Shown here one piece after another: positions 17,483 to 26,832 of a DNA stretch of 64,000 nucleotides; the stretch's first letter is position 1; every line of letters begins with the position of its first letter. This DNA comes from Marivirga aurantiaca (GTDB lineage Bacteria; Bacteroidota; Bacteroidia; Cytophagales; Cyclobacteriaceae), in NCBI RefSeq assembly GCF_016679925.1, contig NZ_JAEQBW010000003.1, forward strand, positions 62,001-126,000, read 5' to 3'. The position numbers and the translations under genes are program-made. Under the pieces are notes generated by a model, which saw only the letters and a program-made list of their open reading frames with translations, was not told where the DNA came from and did no database searches.

Positions 17483-19792
17483 CTATTTCTTCCAGCTGAT
17501 CATTTTGCTTTTCACATCATTTGAATTGGTACCTACCATAATTTGAAATTCTCCTGCCTCCCAGGTGTGAATAATATTTTGATCTATCTGATTGTCGTAA
17601 GTGTAATATTTTAAATCGTCAGTGGAGATAGTGAAAGTCACCTCTTTTGTTTCACCTGCTTTTATCATCAGCTTTTGAAAACCTTTTAATTCTTTTACCG
17701 GACGTGTAGTGCTTCCTACCATGTCCCGGATGTATAGTTGAACCACTTCTTTTCCGTCAATTTTAGCAGTGTTGGTAACGGGAATGGTTATTTTCAATTT
17801 ATCATTCCCTTTTAACTTTTCACTGCTAAGTTTCATCTCTCCATACTCAAATTCACTATAGCTCAACCCATAACCAAAAGGGAAAAGAGGCTCATTAGTT
17901 ACATCAAGGTAGTTGGATTTGAATTTCTGAAACCATTCTCCTTCCAATGGCCGGCCAGTATTTTTATGGTTATAATAAATGGGTACCTGACCTACATTTT
18001 GAGGGAATGTCATGCTTAGCTTTCCGGAGGGATTTACATCTCCATAAATAATGTCTGCAATGGCACTTCCTGCTTCACTCCCTGCAAACCATGCATTTAC
18101 GATGGCAGAAGTGTAATCCTGTTCCCATTTAATGGACAAAGGTCTTCCTGTCAATAAAACCATCACCACAGGTTTGCCTGTTTCACTTAATTTTTTTAGT
18201 AACCTTCGTTGGTTAGCTGGTAACTCAAGGGATGTTACACTTGAACTTTCACCGGAACTTTCAGAGGCTTCTCCCAAAACAGCCACTATTACATCCGATT
18301 GAGAGGCTACTTTAAGTGCTTCTTCCACCATTTCAGCTTCCGGCCTATTATCTCTGTAGGTGTTTTTACCGAAAACACTTATTCTTTCTTCCAACTTAGC
18401 ATCTTCTACAACATTAGCTCCTTTTGCATAAGAAATATTAACACTATTGTCTGCTGATTGTCTTAAGCCTTCATAAATGGAAATCGATTTATCTACATCG
18501 GCACTTACACTCCAGGTGCCTACCATATTCTCTACATTGTTGGCGAGAGGTCCTATCAAAGCAATTTTGGTATTTTTAGCCAAAGGTAATACCCCTTCGT
18601 TTTTTAATAACACCATGGATTCTGCTGCCGTTTTTCTGGCTATAGCCCTGTTTTCAGCAGTGAAAATTTCTGATTCTGACCTTTTTTCATCAATGTACCT
18701 GTAAGGATCATCAAAAAGACCCAATTTGAATTTCGCTTCCAGTATTCTTCTGCAGGCAGTATCTATATCCTCAACTGTTAGTTTGCCCTCTTCGAGCGAT
18801 TTTGTAAGTGTGGTTAGAAAACCTTCACCTACCATATCCATATCCACTCCTGCTTTTAGTGCCAGGGCAGACACTTGTTGTAAGTCACCCATACCATGGG
18901 CTATCATTTCATTAATTCCTGTATAATCACTCACTACCAGCCCATCAAACCCCCACTGGTTTCTTAGCACCTCAGTCATCAGCCATTTGCTTCCTGTAGC
19001 TGGAATGCCATCTACTTCGTTAAAAGAGGCCATTACACTTCCTACACCTGCATCAACGGCTCCTTTATAAGGAGGGAAATAATCATTGTACATTCTTAGC
19101 CTGCTCATATCCACAGTGTTATAGTCCCTGCCGGCTTCTGAGGCGCCATAGAGGGCAAAATGTTTCACACAAGCCATCATGGTGTTTTTAAGGGACAAAT
19201 CATTTCCCTGATAGCCCCTTACCATAGCAGCAGCAATTTGATAACCCAGATAAGGATCTTCTCCCACGCCTTCAGAAGTTCTGCCCCAGCGAGGATCTCT
19301 AGAAATATCTACCATGGGCGAAAATGTCCAGGCTATGCCATCAGCTGTGGCTTCCTGCGCTGCTATGCGTGCCGATTGTTCTATCAATTCAAGGTCCCAG
19401 GTACAAGAAAGCCCCAAAGGGATGGGGAAAACAGTTTTATACCCATGAATCACATCCATGGCAAAGAGTAGGGGAATACCTATACGACTTTCTTCCACGG
19501 CTATTTTTTGCGCCTGTTTGATTTTATCTATCCCTTTAATATTGAACAAGCCACCTACTTTCCCTTCTTTTATCTGGAGAGCTATTCCGGAATTTGTACT
19601 AATTCCTGTGCTTACATCTCCTGCGGAAGGTAAATTAAGTTGGCCAATTTTTTCTTCCAGGGTCATTTCGGCTAAGAGAGAATCCACTTTTTTATCAATC
19701 GAACTTTGACCTTTATCAGTGTCTGATGCTTTTATGGAACATGAAAGCATTAAAATAGTGATTGAAGCGATATAAATAAGTTGCTTGATCAT
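17483..19792 (-). CDS. Glycoside hydrolase family 3 beta-glucosidase, lipoprotein
   Basis: A 769-residue BglX-like enzyme with a lipoprotein signal (lipobox MLSC). It has the GH3 N-terminal barrel with the nucleophile in GLVVSDYTG (D289), the alpha/beta C-terminal domain (VIVAVLGEASESSGES), and a fibronectin-III-like cap. It removes glucosyl units from beta-glucosides in the periplasm. Next to two GH144 genes, the likely substrates are sophorose and short beta-1,2-glucooligosaccharides. It is the last gene of the SusC/D locus. Confidence 0.9.
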   Translation of the reverse strand: MIKQLIYIASITILMLSCSIKASDTDKGQSSIDKKVDSLLAEMTLEEKIGQLNLPSAGDVSTGISTNSGIALQIKEGKVGGLFNIKGIDKIKQAQKIAVEESRIGIPLLFAMDVIHGYKTVFPIPLGLSCTWDLELIEQSARIAAQEATADGIAWTFSPMVDISRDPRWGRTSEGVGEDPYLGYQIAAAMVRGYQGNDLSLKNTMMACVKHFALYGASEAGRDYNTVDMSRLRMYNDYFPPYKGAVDAGVGSVMASFNEVDGIPATGSKWLMTEVLRNQWGFDGLVVSDYTGINEMIAHGMGDLQQVSALALKAGVDMDMVGEGFLTTLTKSLEEGKLTVEDIDTACRRILEAKFKLGLFDDPYRYIDEKRSESEIFTAENRAIARKTAAESMVLLKNEGVLPLAKNTKIALIGPLANNVENMVGTWSVSADVDKSISIYEGLRQSADNSVNISYAKGANVVEDAKLEERISVFGKNTYRDNRPEAEMVEEALKVASQSDVIVAVLGEASESSGESSSVTSLELPANQRRLLKKLSETGKPVVMVLLTGRPLSIKWEQDYTSAIVNAWFAGSEAGSAIADIIYGDVNPSGKLSMTFPQNVGQVPIYYNHKNTGRPLEGEWFQKFKSNYLDVTNEPLFPFGYGLSYSEFEYGEMKLSSEKLKGNDKLKITIPVTNTAKIDGKEVVQLYIRDMVGSTTRPVKELKGFQKLMIKAGETKEVTFTISTDDLKYYTYDNQIDQNIIHTWEAGEFQIMVGTNSNDVKSKMISWKK

Positions 19793-19798
19793 TTTAAT

Positions 19799-20584
19799 TT
19801 AATTTTTAGTCTTGGAAAATAGCCAGGATAATAATTCCGGTTCAGCAAATGCGAGGTCCCAACTATTGTGGTCAGCATGGGGGTACAAGGTGAATCTTAC
19901 GTTGGCATTTTTTGCTTTCAGGGCTTCTACCATTTCTTTGGAATAGGCAGGGTTAACAACATTATCCTTTGCTCCATGGAAAACCCATAGGTCAACGTTT
20001 TTGGCATAGGTGTCAACTGTTTCAGGGTCACCTCCACCACAAATTGGGAAAGCAGCTGCAAAAGTATCAGGTTTGCGATAGAGGAGTTCGAATGTAGCCA
20101 TTCCGCCCATTGAAAGGCCTCCGAGATAGATTCTCTTTTGATTGACAAAATCTTTTTCAAGCATGGAATCTAATAGGTTGATGACTAAACTAAGTGCTTT
20201 ATTAGGTTCTCCATCATAGTCGAAATTAAAAGTATTACCTTGATTAGATCTGTCTACTTCTACCTTTGCCCAATAATCATCTTTAGGGCACTGAGGAAAT
20301 ATGACAATGGCAGGGAAGTTTTCTCTGTTCTTTTCATTCAGAAACAAGTTGGCACCATGTGCCAGTTGCTTTTTATTGTCATTCCCTCTTTCTCCGGCAC
20401 CATGCATAAAAAGTAATAATGGGTACTGCTTTGAAGCGTTAAAATCTTTAGGGTAAAGTATTCTGTGGTGGAGGGTGTCCTCTCCATTCAGAAATATTTC
20501 ATGTTTGAATTCTTCTTTGTTTTGAGCTAACAAAAACACCGGAAAAAGTAAGTAAAAACAGCTGAAATATAGTTTAGTTCTCAT
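19799..20584 (-). CDS. Secreted alpha/beta-hydrolase (esterase/feruloyl esterase-like)
   Basis: 261 residues with signal peptide (ending PVFLLAQ). The fold is visible from the oxyanion segment LLLFMHGAGERG, the nucleophile elbow GLSMGG, the acid-containing WVFHGAKDNVVNP and the catalytic histidine in HADHNSWDLAF. It resembles prolyl-oligopeptidase/dienelactone-like esterases found in polysaccharide loci. It sits between GH144 and GH3 genes, overlapping the former by 11 bp, so removal of an acyl decoration from the glucan is plausible but not shown. Confidence 0.82.
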   Translation of the reverse strand: MRTKLYFSCFYLLFPVFLLAQNKEEFKHEIFLNGEDTLHHRILYPKDFNASKQYPLLLFMHGAGERGNDNKKQLAHGANLFLNEKNRENFPAIVIFPQCPKDDYWAKVEVDRSNQGNTFNFDYDGEPNKALSLVINLLDSMLEKDFVNQKRIYLGGLSMGGMATFELLYRKPDTFAAAFPICGGGDPETVDTYAKNVDLWVFHGAKDNVVNPAYSKEMVEALKAKNANVRFTLYPHADHNSWDLAFAEPELLSWLFSKTKN

Positions 20585-21950
20585 AAGTAAAACCTAGTTT
20601 GTCCAATCCTGTCTTTACTTCCGGTGCAGTCATAAATAAATCCCAAATCAATCCTGTGCGATAATTTTCTATCATGACAGGTATAGGACCCTGGTCTATT
20701 GCTAAATAGTGCGGTACATACCAGTCATGCTCGAATGAAAAAGCATCATAAGGGCCATAGTTGCCAATCAGACTATCTTGAGCAGGTTGATACATGAACT
20801 TCAGGAATTGCATACTTTCTTCCGGGGTGTATGGGAAAGAAGAAAGAGCAGCTGTCGGGCTGATTACACCTAAATCGTCAGTAGGGTTATGTCCTGCATA
20901 GCCATTTATTGAATAACTCGAGGTAAGCCCCCAGCAGTTTTCCCCATAACCTTCAAAATCATAAGGATTGGTAACGGCATGTCTGTAATTAATCAAAGCA
21001 TGGTTTTTATTTAATTCCCAATAATCTCCATATTGATCTTTCAGGCCTTTCGGATTAAGGCCAAGGTAGGAATAATGGGCCCAGAATAACGGCCCAACCG
21101 GCTTATTATCATGTTCATAATGATCCAAAACAGTGGGTAAGTCATAAAAAGTAGTATCGTTGGCAATCTCTCCATTTCTGGCCCAGCCTTCATGATAGGC
21201 AGAAGCATTAATGGGGAAAGTAGGAGAGGAGGCTGCCAACACATACATGATCAGACATTCATTGTAACCACCCACGGGAAAATTCATTTCCCACCCATAA
21301 TCAGGCGACCAATGCCAATAGAGAACATTTCTGTCTACTGTGGAGGCAGGGTCGCCAGCTTTTGTATACCAACTCCACTCTACTTCTTCCCAAATCTTTG
21401 TAATTCTTGCTGCTAATTCTTTTTCCCGCTCATTTCCTTCTTCAAAATACTGCCTTACAGTAAGCAATCCCTGAATAAGAAATGCTGTTTCAACCAAATC
21501 TCCACCATTATCTTTCTCGCTGAAGGCTTTTACTTTAGCGGTTTCACCATTGAGCCAGTGAGGATAAGCACCGTGGAAACGATCTGCTTTCTCTAAAAAA
21601 CTGACCATTTTCTCATATCTGTTCAAGGCTTCCTCTCGGGTGATAAAATTTCTTTCTATGCCCACAAGAATAGCCATCAAACCGAAACCTGTTCCACCCG
21701 TGGTGACAATATGTTTGTCATTTGAAGGATAGTTCCCGTCCTCATGGAAACGTTCCCTTGCCAGCCCCGAATTAGGCTCAGCGCCCTCCCAGAAGTACTG
21801 GAAAGTCTGGTACTGTACAAGGTTCAAGAGTGAATCCTCACTTACGATTGTTTCAGACGATTCATTTTCTTTTTCAGTTTGTTTATTGTCTGCAGGAGAA
21901 CAATAGCTGAACAGAAAAATAATACTAATAAATGTGAATAATTGCTTCAT
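20574..21950 (-). CDS. GH144 (PF10091 'glucoamylase') family enzyme, lipoprotein
   Basis: 458 residues with lipobox FSYC. The (alpha/alpha)6-barrel family marks are QTFQYFWEGAEPNSGLARER, TGGTGFGLMAILVGIERNFI, RFHGAYPHWLNGET, FSEKDNGGDLVETAFLIQGL and YWHWSPDYGWEMN. Characterised GH144 members, first described from Chitinophaga arvensicola, are endo-beta-1,2-glucanases. The older label glucoamylase is misleading. With the paralogue just upstream it would cut beta-1,2-glucan before GH3 finishes the products. Confidence 0.88.
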   Translation of the reverse strand: MKQLFTFISIIFLFSYCSPADNKQTEKENESSETIVSEDSLLNLVQYQTFQYFWEGAEPNSGLARERFHEDGNYPSNDKHIVTTGGTGFGLMAILVGIERNFITREEALNRYEKMVSFLEKADRFHGAYPHWLNGETAKVKAFSEKDNGGDLVETAFLIQGLLTVRQYFEEGNEREKELAARITKIWEEVEWSWYTKAGDPASTVDRNVLYWHWSPDYGWEMNFPVGGYNECLIMYVLAASSPTFPINASAYHEGWARNGEIANDTTFYDLPTVLDHYEHDNKPVGPLFWAHYSYLGLNPKGLKDQYGDYWELNKNHALINYRHAVTNPYDFEGYGENCWGLTSSYSINGYAGHNPTDDLGVISPTAALSSFPYTPEESMQFLKFMYQPAQDSLIGNYGPYDAFSFEHDWYVPHYLAIDQGPIPVMIENYRTGLIWDLFMTAPEVKTGLDKLGFTYEN

Positions 21951-21959
21951 AAGTTTATT

Positions 21960-23933
21960 TTAATAAGTAAATCCAAGTTTTGTTAAGCCGGCTTGCACCT
22001 CCGGATCTGACATATATAAATCCCAAATAAAACCTGTTCTGTGGTTTTCTATCATGATGATAATTGGCCCCTGATCTATAGCCAAATAAGAATTGGCATA
22101 CCAATCGGCCGTAATATTAAAGGCATCATAAAATCCATATTCTCCCCAAAGTCGATCTCCCATTAAATAATAAAAATGTTTGATGGCATCCATTGAAGCT
22201 TCCGGAGTATAAGGAATGGAAGATAAGGCGGCTGTTGGTGTAATTACCCCTAAATCATTATAAGGAGAATGCGCACTATAGCCTTCATGATTATCGCTGG
22301 CAGTCAACCCCCAGACATCTTCGCTATATCCCACATAATTCAAGGGGTTGTCAATTACGTAGGCCCTGTTGATTTGACTATGGGCTACATTCTGCTCCCA
22401 ATAATTAGCGTATTGATCCTGAAGATTGCGGGGATCCATGCCCATGAAAGAGTAATGGGCAAAGAATAATGGTCCGCCTCTGTCTGACCCCAGTGGCTTA
22501 GTGATGCCATAAGATTGGTTGCCATTCATGATGTTACCATTTTGAGCCCAACCCTGCTCATATACTTCTTTGGAAATGGGATAAGTGGGAGAGGAGGCCG
22601 CTAATGTATACACAATTAAACTTTCATTCCATCCCCTGATGGTATGATTCATTTCCCAGCCATAATCAGGCGACCAGTGCCAGTACAAAACATTTTCACC
22701 TCCTTTGGTGAACCAACTCCATTCCACTTCCTGCCATAAAGTAGTGATGACATTGATGATGGCAGCTTCTTCAGGAATACTTTCATCAAGAAAAGCCCTT
22801 GCAGTTAAAAGCCCTTGAATCATAAAGGCAGATTCAACCAGATCAGCGCCATTGTCTTTTTCGCTGAAAGCAATGGTTTCTCCTGTATTGCCATTCATCC
22901 AGTGGGGCCACACTCCGTGGAACCTGTCCGCCTGGCTAAGGAAATTGGTGATTTTAGCTAGTCGCTCCACGCCTTGCTGGCGGGTGATGAAATTACGGTG
23001 AATACCTACTAAAATAGTCATTATGCCAAATCCTGAGCCGCCAATGGTCACTAAATCTCCGGAAGTATTTCTTTCTCGAGCCAAGCCACTATTAGGGTGA
23101 GCAAAATCCCAGAAATACTTGAAAGTCTGCTGTTGTACTTTTGTAAGTAATTCTTCATCATTAATTTCAGGGAATTTGAAGGTGGAATCTAATTGGGTGT
23201 AAAATTCTTTGGTAAAGCCATCAAATTTGAAATTATTGATGCTTTTAAGATTGGATGAAATGGTAAGCGTGTATTTTGCTAAATCACGTGCTTCTTCATC
23301 TGATGTGATCTGCAATGTTTTGTCATTTTCAATGGTAAACCCTAAGGATAGTTTAGTGCCTTTGTTAGTAATGGAAATAAAATCCTCGAAATTGTTTTCA
23401 GGGTTTAGTTCATCGGAAAAGGTGAGAGTAATTTGAGGAGCAAGAGGAATGTTGGTAATTCTTGCCGATGTTTTAAGTTCTTTACCATTAATGGTAGCTT
23501 CTTCAAGTAGGAAAGAGCCTTCTATGGTTTTAAAAGTAAATTCAGCCCCTGGAAATTCGTTCCCCACTATAGATTGTATGGTGCCGATTTGGACAGTATA
23601 GCTTGTGTTATGCTCAAAATCTGATTCCGGAATTGCTGAAACCGTTTTATCTTCATCCAAATAATGAAAGGTTAATGGTACTTCTATACCTTCAGTATTA
23701 CTGATTGTGATGTTGGTTTCTGTTGTTTCTTTGTTTAAAGTTTCAGAAAATGAAATGATTAATCCTTTATCAACAGGAGCATCCTCCAGCGTTTGGTTTT
23801 GGATCAAATCCATTGTGCCAATTCTCACACTTTGTAATTGCAATAAGCCTTTTTCTTCTTCAATAGCATTGTCATCGCTACAAGAGAAAAGCAAGAGAAG
23901 GAAGAAAAGCAATAAGTATCTGAATACATGCAT
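21960..23933 (-). CDS. GH144 enzyme with N-terminal Ig-like domains, surface lipoprotein
   Basis: 657 residues. The lipobox is followed by acidic residues (LFSCSDDN), resembling the surface-export signal of Bacteroidota lipoproteins. Residues ~30-245 hold two Ig-like (Big_5-type) domains, the remainder a GH144 catalytic domain (QTFKYFWDFAHPNSGLARER, FSEKDNGADLVES, YWHWSPDYGWEMN). The extra domains and likely surface location suggest it makes the first cuts in extracellular glucan while the 458-residue paralogue may act in the periplasm. Confidence 0.88.
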   Translation of the reverse strand: MHVFRYLLLFFLLLLFSCSDDNAIEEEKGLLQLQSVRIGTMDLIQNQTLEDAPVDKGLIISFSETLNKETTETNITISNTEGIEVPLTFHYLDEDKTVSAIPESDFEHNTSYTVQIGTIQSIVGNEFPGAEFTFKTIEGSFLLEEATINGKELKTSARITNIPLAPQITLTFSDELNPENNFEDFISITNKGTKLSLGFTIENDKTLQITSDEEARDLAKYTLTISSNLKSINNFKFDGFTKEFYTQLDSTFKFPEINDEELLTKVQQQTFKYFWDFAHPNSGLARERNTSGDLVTIGGSGFGIMTILVGIHRNFITRQQGVERLAKITNFLSQADRFHGVWPHWMNGNTGETIAFSEKDNGADLVESAFMIQGLLTARAFLDESIPEEAAIINVITTLWQEVEWSWFTKGGENVLYWHWSPDYGWEMNHTIRGWNESLIVYTLAASSPTYPISKEVYEQGWAQNGNIMNGNQSYGITKPLGSDRGGPLFFAHYSFMGMDPRNLQDQYANYWEQNVAHSQINRAYVIDNPLNYVGYSEDVWGLTASDNHEGYSAHSPYNDLGVITPTAALSSIPYTPEASMDAIKHFYYLMGDRLWGEYGFYDAFNITADWYANSYLAIDQGPIIIMIENHRTGFIWDLYMSDPEVQAGLTKLGFTY

Positions 23934-24000
23934 ATTTGAAAAGTAAAAAAAGCAGAGGCTTTTTACGACCTCTGCCCACCTTTATGAAACAACTAAACAA

Positions 24001-25323
24001 TTATGGTTTTTCGGCATTGTAGAGATTGGTTACATCTTCTGCTGAATAAGCAGTATGGAAGATCCTGAAATCATCTAACCATCCTTTAAAATGCTTTGAT
24101 GTTGGAATGTCATATCCCCCCCATGGTTCTGCGTCCCAAAGAGTTCCAGCTCTTGATTGAACAAACCCAAAAGCTAATTCATCAACTACTTCTGGAGCTT
24201 GTCCTCTATAAGTTACTCCTTTAACTGAAGTTTTAACATCTTCTTCAGGCCATAAATCGAAATCAAAGCTTTTCATTAATTCACCATTGAAATATAGTGA
24301 GCCTTTCTTTTCTGTAGCATCATAGCTATATATTACATTATACCACGTGTCCTTGATAATATTTTGCATTTGTTCAGGACTTAGGCTCTTTGCATAGTCC
24401 CAACCTTGCCATCCACCATTGGTGTTATCTGTTGCTTCGCTAGGAAACCACATATCTTCTCCAACGGTAGTCCCATCCTCAGTTTCATAACTAATAGCAA
24501 ATTTAGAACCATCATAAGAATCAAATATCTCATATTGAATTCCATAATGAGCGCCTAATCCAAATACAAACATTCCTGTAGGATCTCCATTTTCATTCAC
24601 ATGATTTTCTGTTTCGGTTTTCGCCCAGAAGCTAACTGTAAAATCATCAGTATCATTCATTAAAGATGCCGCATTTGGCACTTCAATAATACTTGCATCT
24701 CCATTAAAATAGGCAGTACTTGCAATTGTACCAAAACGGTCTGTCTGATAATCTATTTCTACTTCAGTTCCATCTTCATAATTATCCATTTCGTCTGATG
24801 CATCCCCATCAAACTTCCAGTAAGCTACTTGTGTGTTAGACTGAGGAGCTTCTACAGGTAATCTGCCAGCCGTTTTAAAAGTTCTTGTGGTGTTAGTAAA
24901 TGCACCTCCATCGCTTCCTGCTATGCCTGAAGTAATCGTTAGTGTGTAGTCGGTTCCCTGAATCAATTCTTCAGTAGGAGTCACTGTAATTACAGATCCA
25001 TCGGCACTCACATTGGTAGTAGAAGCAGCTCCATCACTTGTTATAGTAATATTTGAAGCGGTTGCCGTTGATGCATCTACTTCTTTATTGAACGTAATTT
25101 CAAAGACTGCATCAGGTGGTACATCCGTTGCAGATGTTGCAGCATTTAAATCTTTAGTGGTTTCCTCACCTGTATCGAGGCTCGTTCCTGTGGCAGTAAT
25201 TGCTTCCACAGTTAATTCCGGGGCGCTGCCCTCATCATCATTATCACAGCCTGCAAAAACCAGGGCACTTAACAAAAATGCACCCATCAGGTACTTTGTT
25301 TTCTTCATCATTTCCATAGTCAT
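24001..25323 (-). CDS. Surface glycan-binding lipoprotein with Ig-like and LamG domains
   Basis: 440 residues; any of several closely spaced N-terminal Met codons could be the start. Lipobox LVFAGC is followed by DNDDEG, a strong surface-export-like signal. Residues ~35-150 form a Big_5-type Ig domain (DAVFEITFNKEVD, TPTEELIQGTDYTLTI), and ~165-440 a concanavalin/LamG fold (VAYWKFDGDASD, FTVSFWAKTE, GSLYFNGELM, FKGWLDDFRIFHTA). Directly downstream of SusD, this is the position of surface glycan-binding proteins in such loci. No catalytic residues are evident. Confidence 0.82.
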   Translation of the reverse strand: MTMEMMKKTKYLMGAFLLSALVFAGCDNDDEGSAPELTVEAITATGTSLDTGEETTKDLNAATSATDVPPDAVFEITFNKEVDASTATASNITITSDGAASTTNVSADGSVITVTPTEELIQGTDYTLTITSGIAGSDGGAFTNTTRTFKTAGRLPVEAPQSNTQVAYWKFDGDASDEMDNYEDGTEVEIDYQTDRFGTIASTAYFNGDASIIEVPNAASLMNDTDDFTVSFWAKTETENHVNENGDPTGMFVFGLGAHYGIQYEIFDSYDGSKFAISYETEDGTTVGEDMWFPSEATDNTNGGWQGWDYAKSLSPEQMQNIIKDTWYNVIYSYDATEKKGSLYFNGELMKSFDFDLWPEEDVKTSVKGVTYRGQAPEVVDELAFGFVQSRAGTLWDAEPWGGYDIPTSKHFKGWLDDFRIFHTAYSAEDVTNLYNAEKP

Positions 25324-25347
25324 TCAATTTAAGTTTACATTTAATTT

Positions 25348-26823
25348 TTAATTCCAATTTGGGTTTTGTTCAAGTAATCCATTGGTTATATCTCTTTCTG
25401 ATTGTGGTATGGGTAATAGCTCATGTTTATTGGTTTGAAATCCATGAGGCCCTAATACTTCATCTGCCCTGTCGGTTCTTACTAAATCCCAGAACCGATG
25501 GCCTTCCATTGCGAGTTCATGCCTTCTCTCCCCTAATATTAAATCTTCCAAAAGATCGGGATTGGTTTCTGTGATATCGGGCAAAATAGAAGTATCACCT
25601 TCCCTGGCTCTTTCACGTACCTCATTGAGGTATATTAAAGCCTGAGGAGTTTGACTATTTCTGTTGAGTGCCTCCGCTGCTATCAATAATACTTCTGCAT
25701 ATCTTATGAGCCGCCTGTTATGCGCTGTATTGGAAAATGGAGTAGTTCCGGGAACCCATATTTTTTGATTGTAGGTTTCTACTTGTCCATTAGCAGTTGT
25801 GTCCGGTGTTTGAGAATCACCAATAATTTCTATTCCATCCAGTACTTCACCCACAAAAATGACAGTTGCCTGCATTCGTGGGTCGTCTTCTTCAAATGAT
25901 TCGATTAAATCCATGGAAGGCCTGTTGGCTCCAATTCCCCGGTTGGGTGTTCCTCTTACACCCTGTCCTGAAGTATATTCATTGTTACCGGCAGCTATTC
26001 CACCTTGTACACCAATTCCCCCTACTTCAAATACAGACTCCAGCCCAAACTCAGTTTCTTCCCTGAAGGCACTTTCAAAAGTAGCTTCCAGTTCATATTG
26101 CTGGGAATTGATTACTTCTTCGGCAAACAATGCAGCACTATCGTAAGCTTGTTGGTATAGGTAAACTCTTGCCAGTAAAGCTTTGGCGGCACCTTTTGTA
26201 GCTCTGCCTAAATCATCAGTAGCATAGTCAGATTTTTCAGGAAGAACCTCAATTGCTTGTCTTAAGTCAGCTTCAATAAAATCATATGTTTGTGTGAGGC
26301 TTGCTCTGGTGAAATCAGTTCTGATTTCAGATTCCTTGACAAGTGGAACCCCTCCGTATCCTCTGGCCAAATCTGAATAATAAAGCGCCCTAAGAAATCT
26401 GGCTTCGCCTATATACCTATTCTTTAATTCTTCATCCATTTCTACTGCGGGTACCCTGTCGATTACTACGTTTGTCCTTCTGACCCCTGTATAAAGTGTC
26501 CTCCACCAGTTGAGTACAAAAGGATTGGTGACATTATGATCGAAAACATCAAAAGGTTGTAGATCAGCCACTAAATCCCCTGGGCTACTTCCTTTCAAAG
26601 CGTCATCAGACATGATATCATCAATAGGATAAAAACCTCTATGATATGTTCCATGTCTTAATACTTCATAAGCCGCATTGGTGGCGGCTAAAGCATCAGC
26701 CGGATTAGATGGGAAATTTTCTTGCGTAACTTTATCCTGTGGAGATTTTTCCAGGAACTCCTCTTTACATGAAAAGAGGAAAGTTGAAGCTATTATAACT
26801 GTCAGGATCTTATTCTTAAGCAT
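25348..26823 (-). CDS. SusD/RagB-family surface glycan-binding lipoprotein
   Basis: 491 residues with lipobox LFSC and adjacent acidic residues (KEEFLEKSP). SusD features are VLRHGTYHRGFYPIDDIMSDDA, RFLRALYYSDLARGYGGVPLV, the TPR-like helices GRATKGAAKALLARVYLYQ, and the C-terminal RRHELAMEGHRFWDLVRT. It caps the SusC channel and captures the oligosaccharide. It is 10 bp downstream of susC. Confidence 0.95.
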   Translation of the reverse strand: MLKNKILTVIIASTFLFSCKEEFLEKSPQDKVTQENFPSNPADALAATNAAYEVLRHGTYHRGFYPIDDIMSDDALKGSSPGDLVADLQPFDVFDHNVTNPFVLNWWRTLYTGVRRTNVVIDRVPAVEMDEELKNRYIGEARFLRALYYSDLARGYGGVPLVKESEIRTDFTRASLTQTYDFIEADLRQAIEVLPEKSDYATDDLGRATKGAAKALLARVYLYQQAYDSAALFAEEVINSQQYELEATFESAFREETEFGLESVFEVGGIGVQGGIAAGNNEYTSGQGVRGTPNRGIGANRPSMDLIESFEEDDPRMQATVIFVGEVLDGIEIIGDSQTPDTTANGQVETYNQKIWVPGTTPFSNTAHNRRLIRYAEVLLIAAEALNRNSQTPQALIYLNEVRERAREGDTSILPDITETNPDLLEDLILGERRHELAMEGHRFWDLVRTDRADEVLGPHGFQTNKHELLPIPQSERDITNGLLEQNPNWN

Positions 26824-26832
26824 GATTATTTA

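Noticed and set aside
20574-23933. Glucoamylase acting on starch
   Set aside because: The name stems from an old family label. The motifs fit GH144 and no GH13 or GH97 starch enzymes are in the locus.
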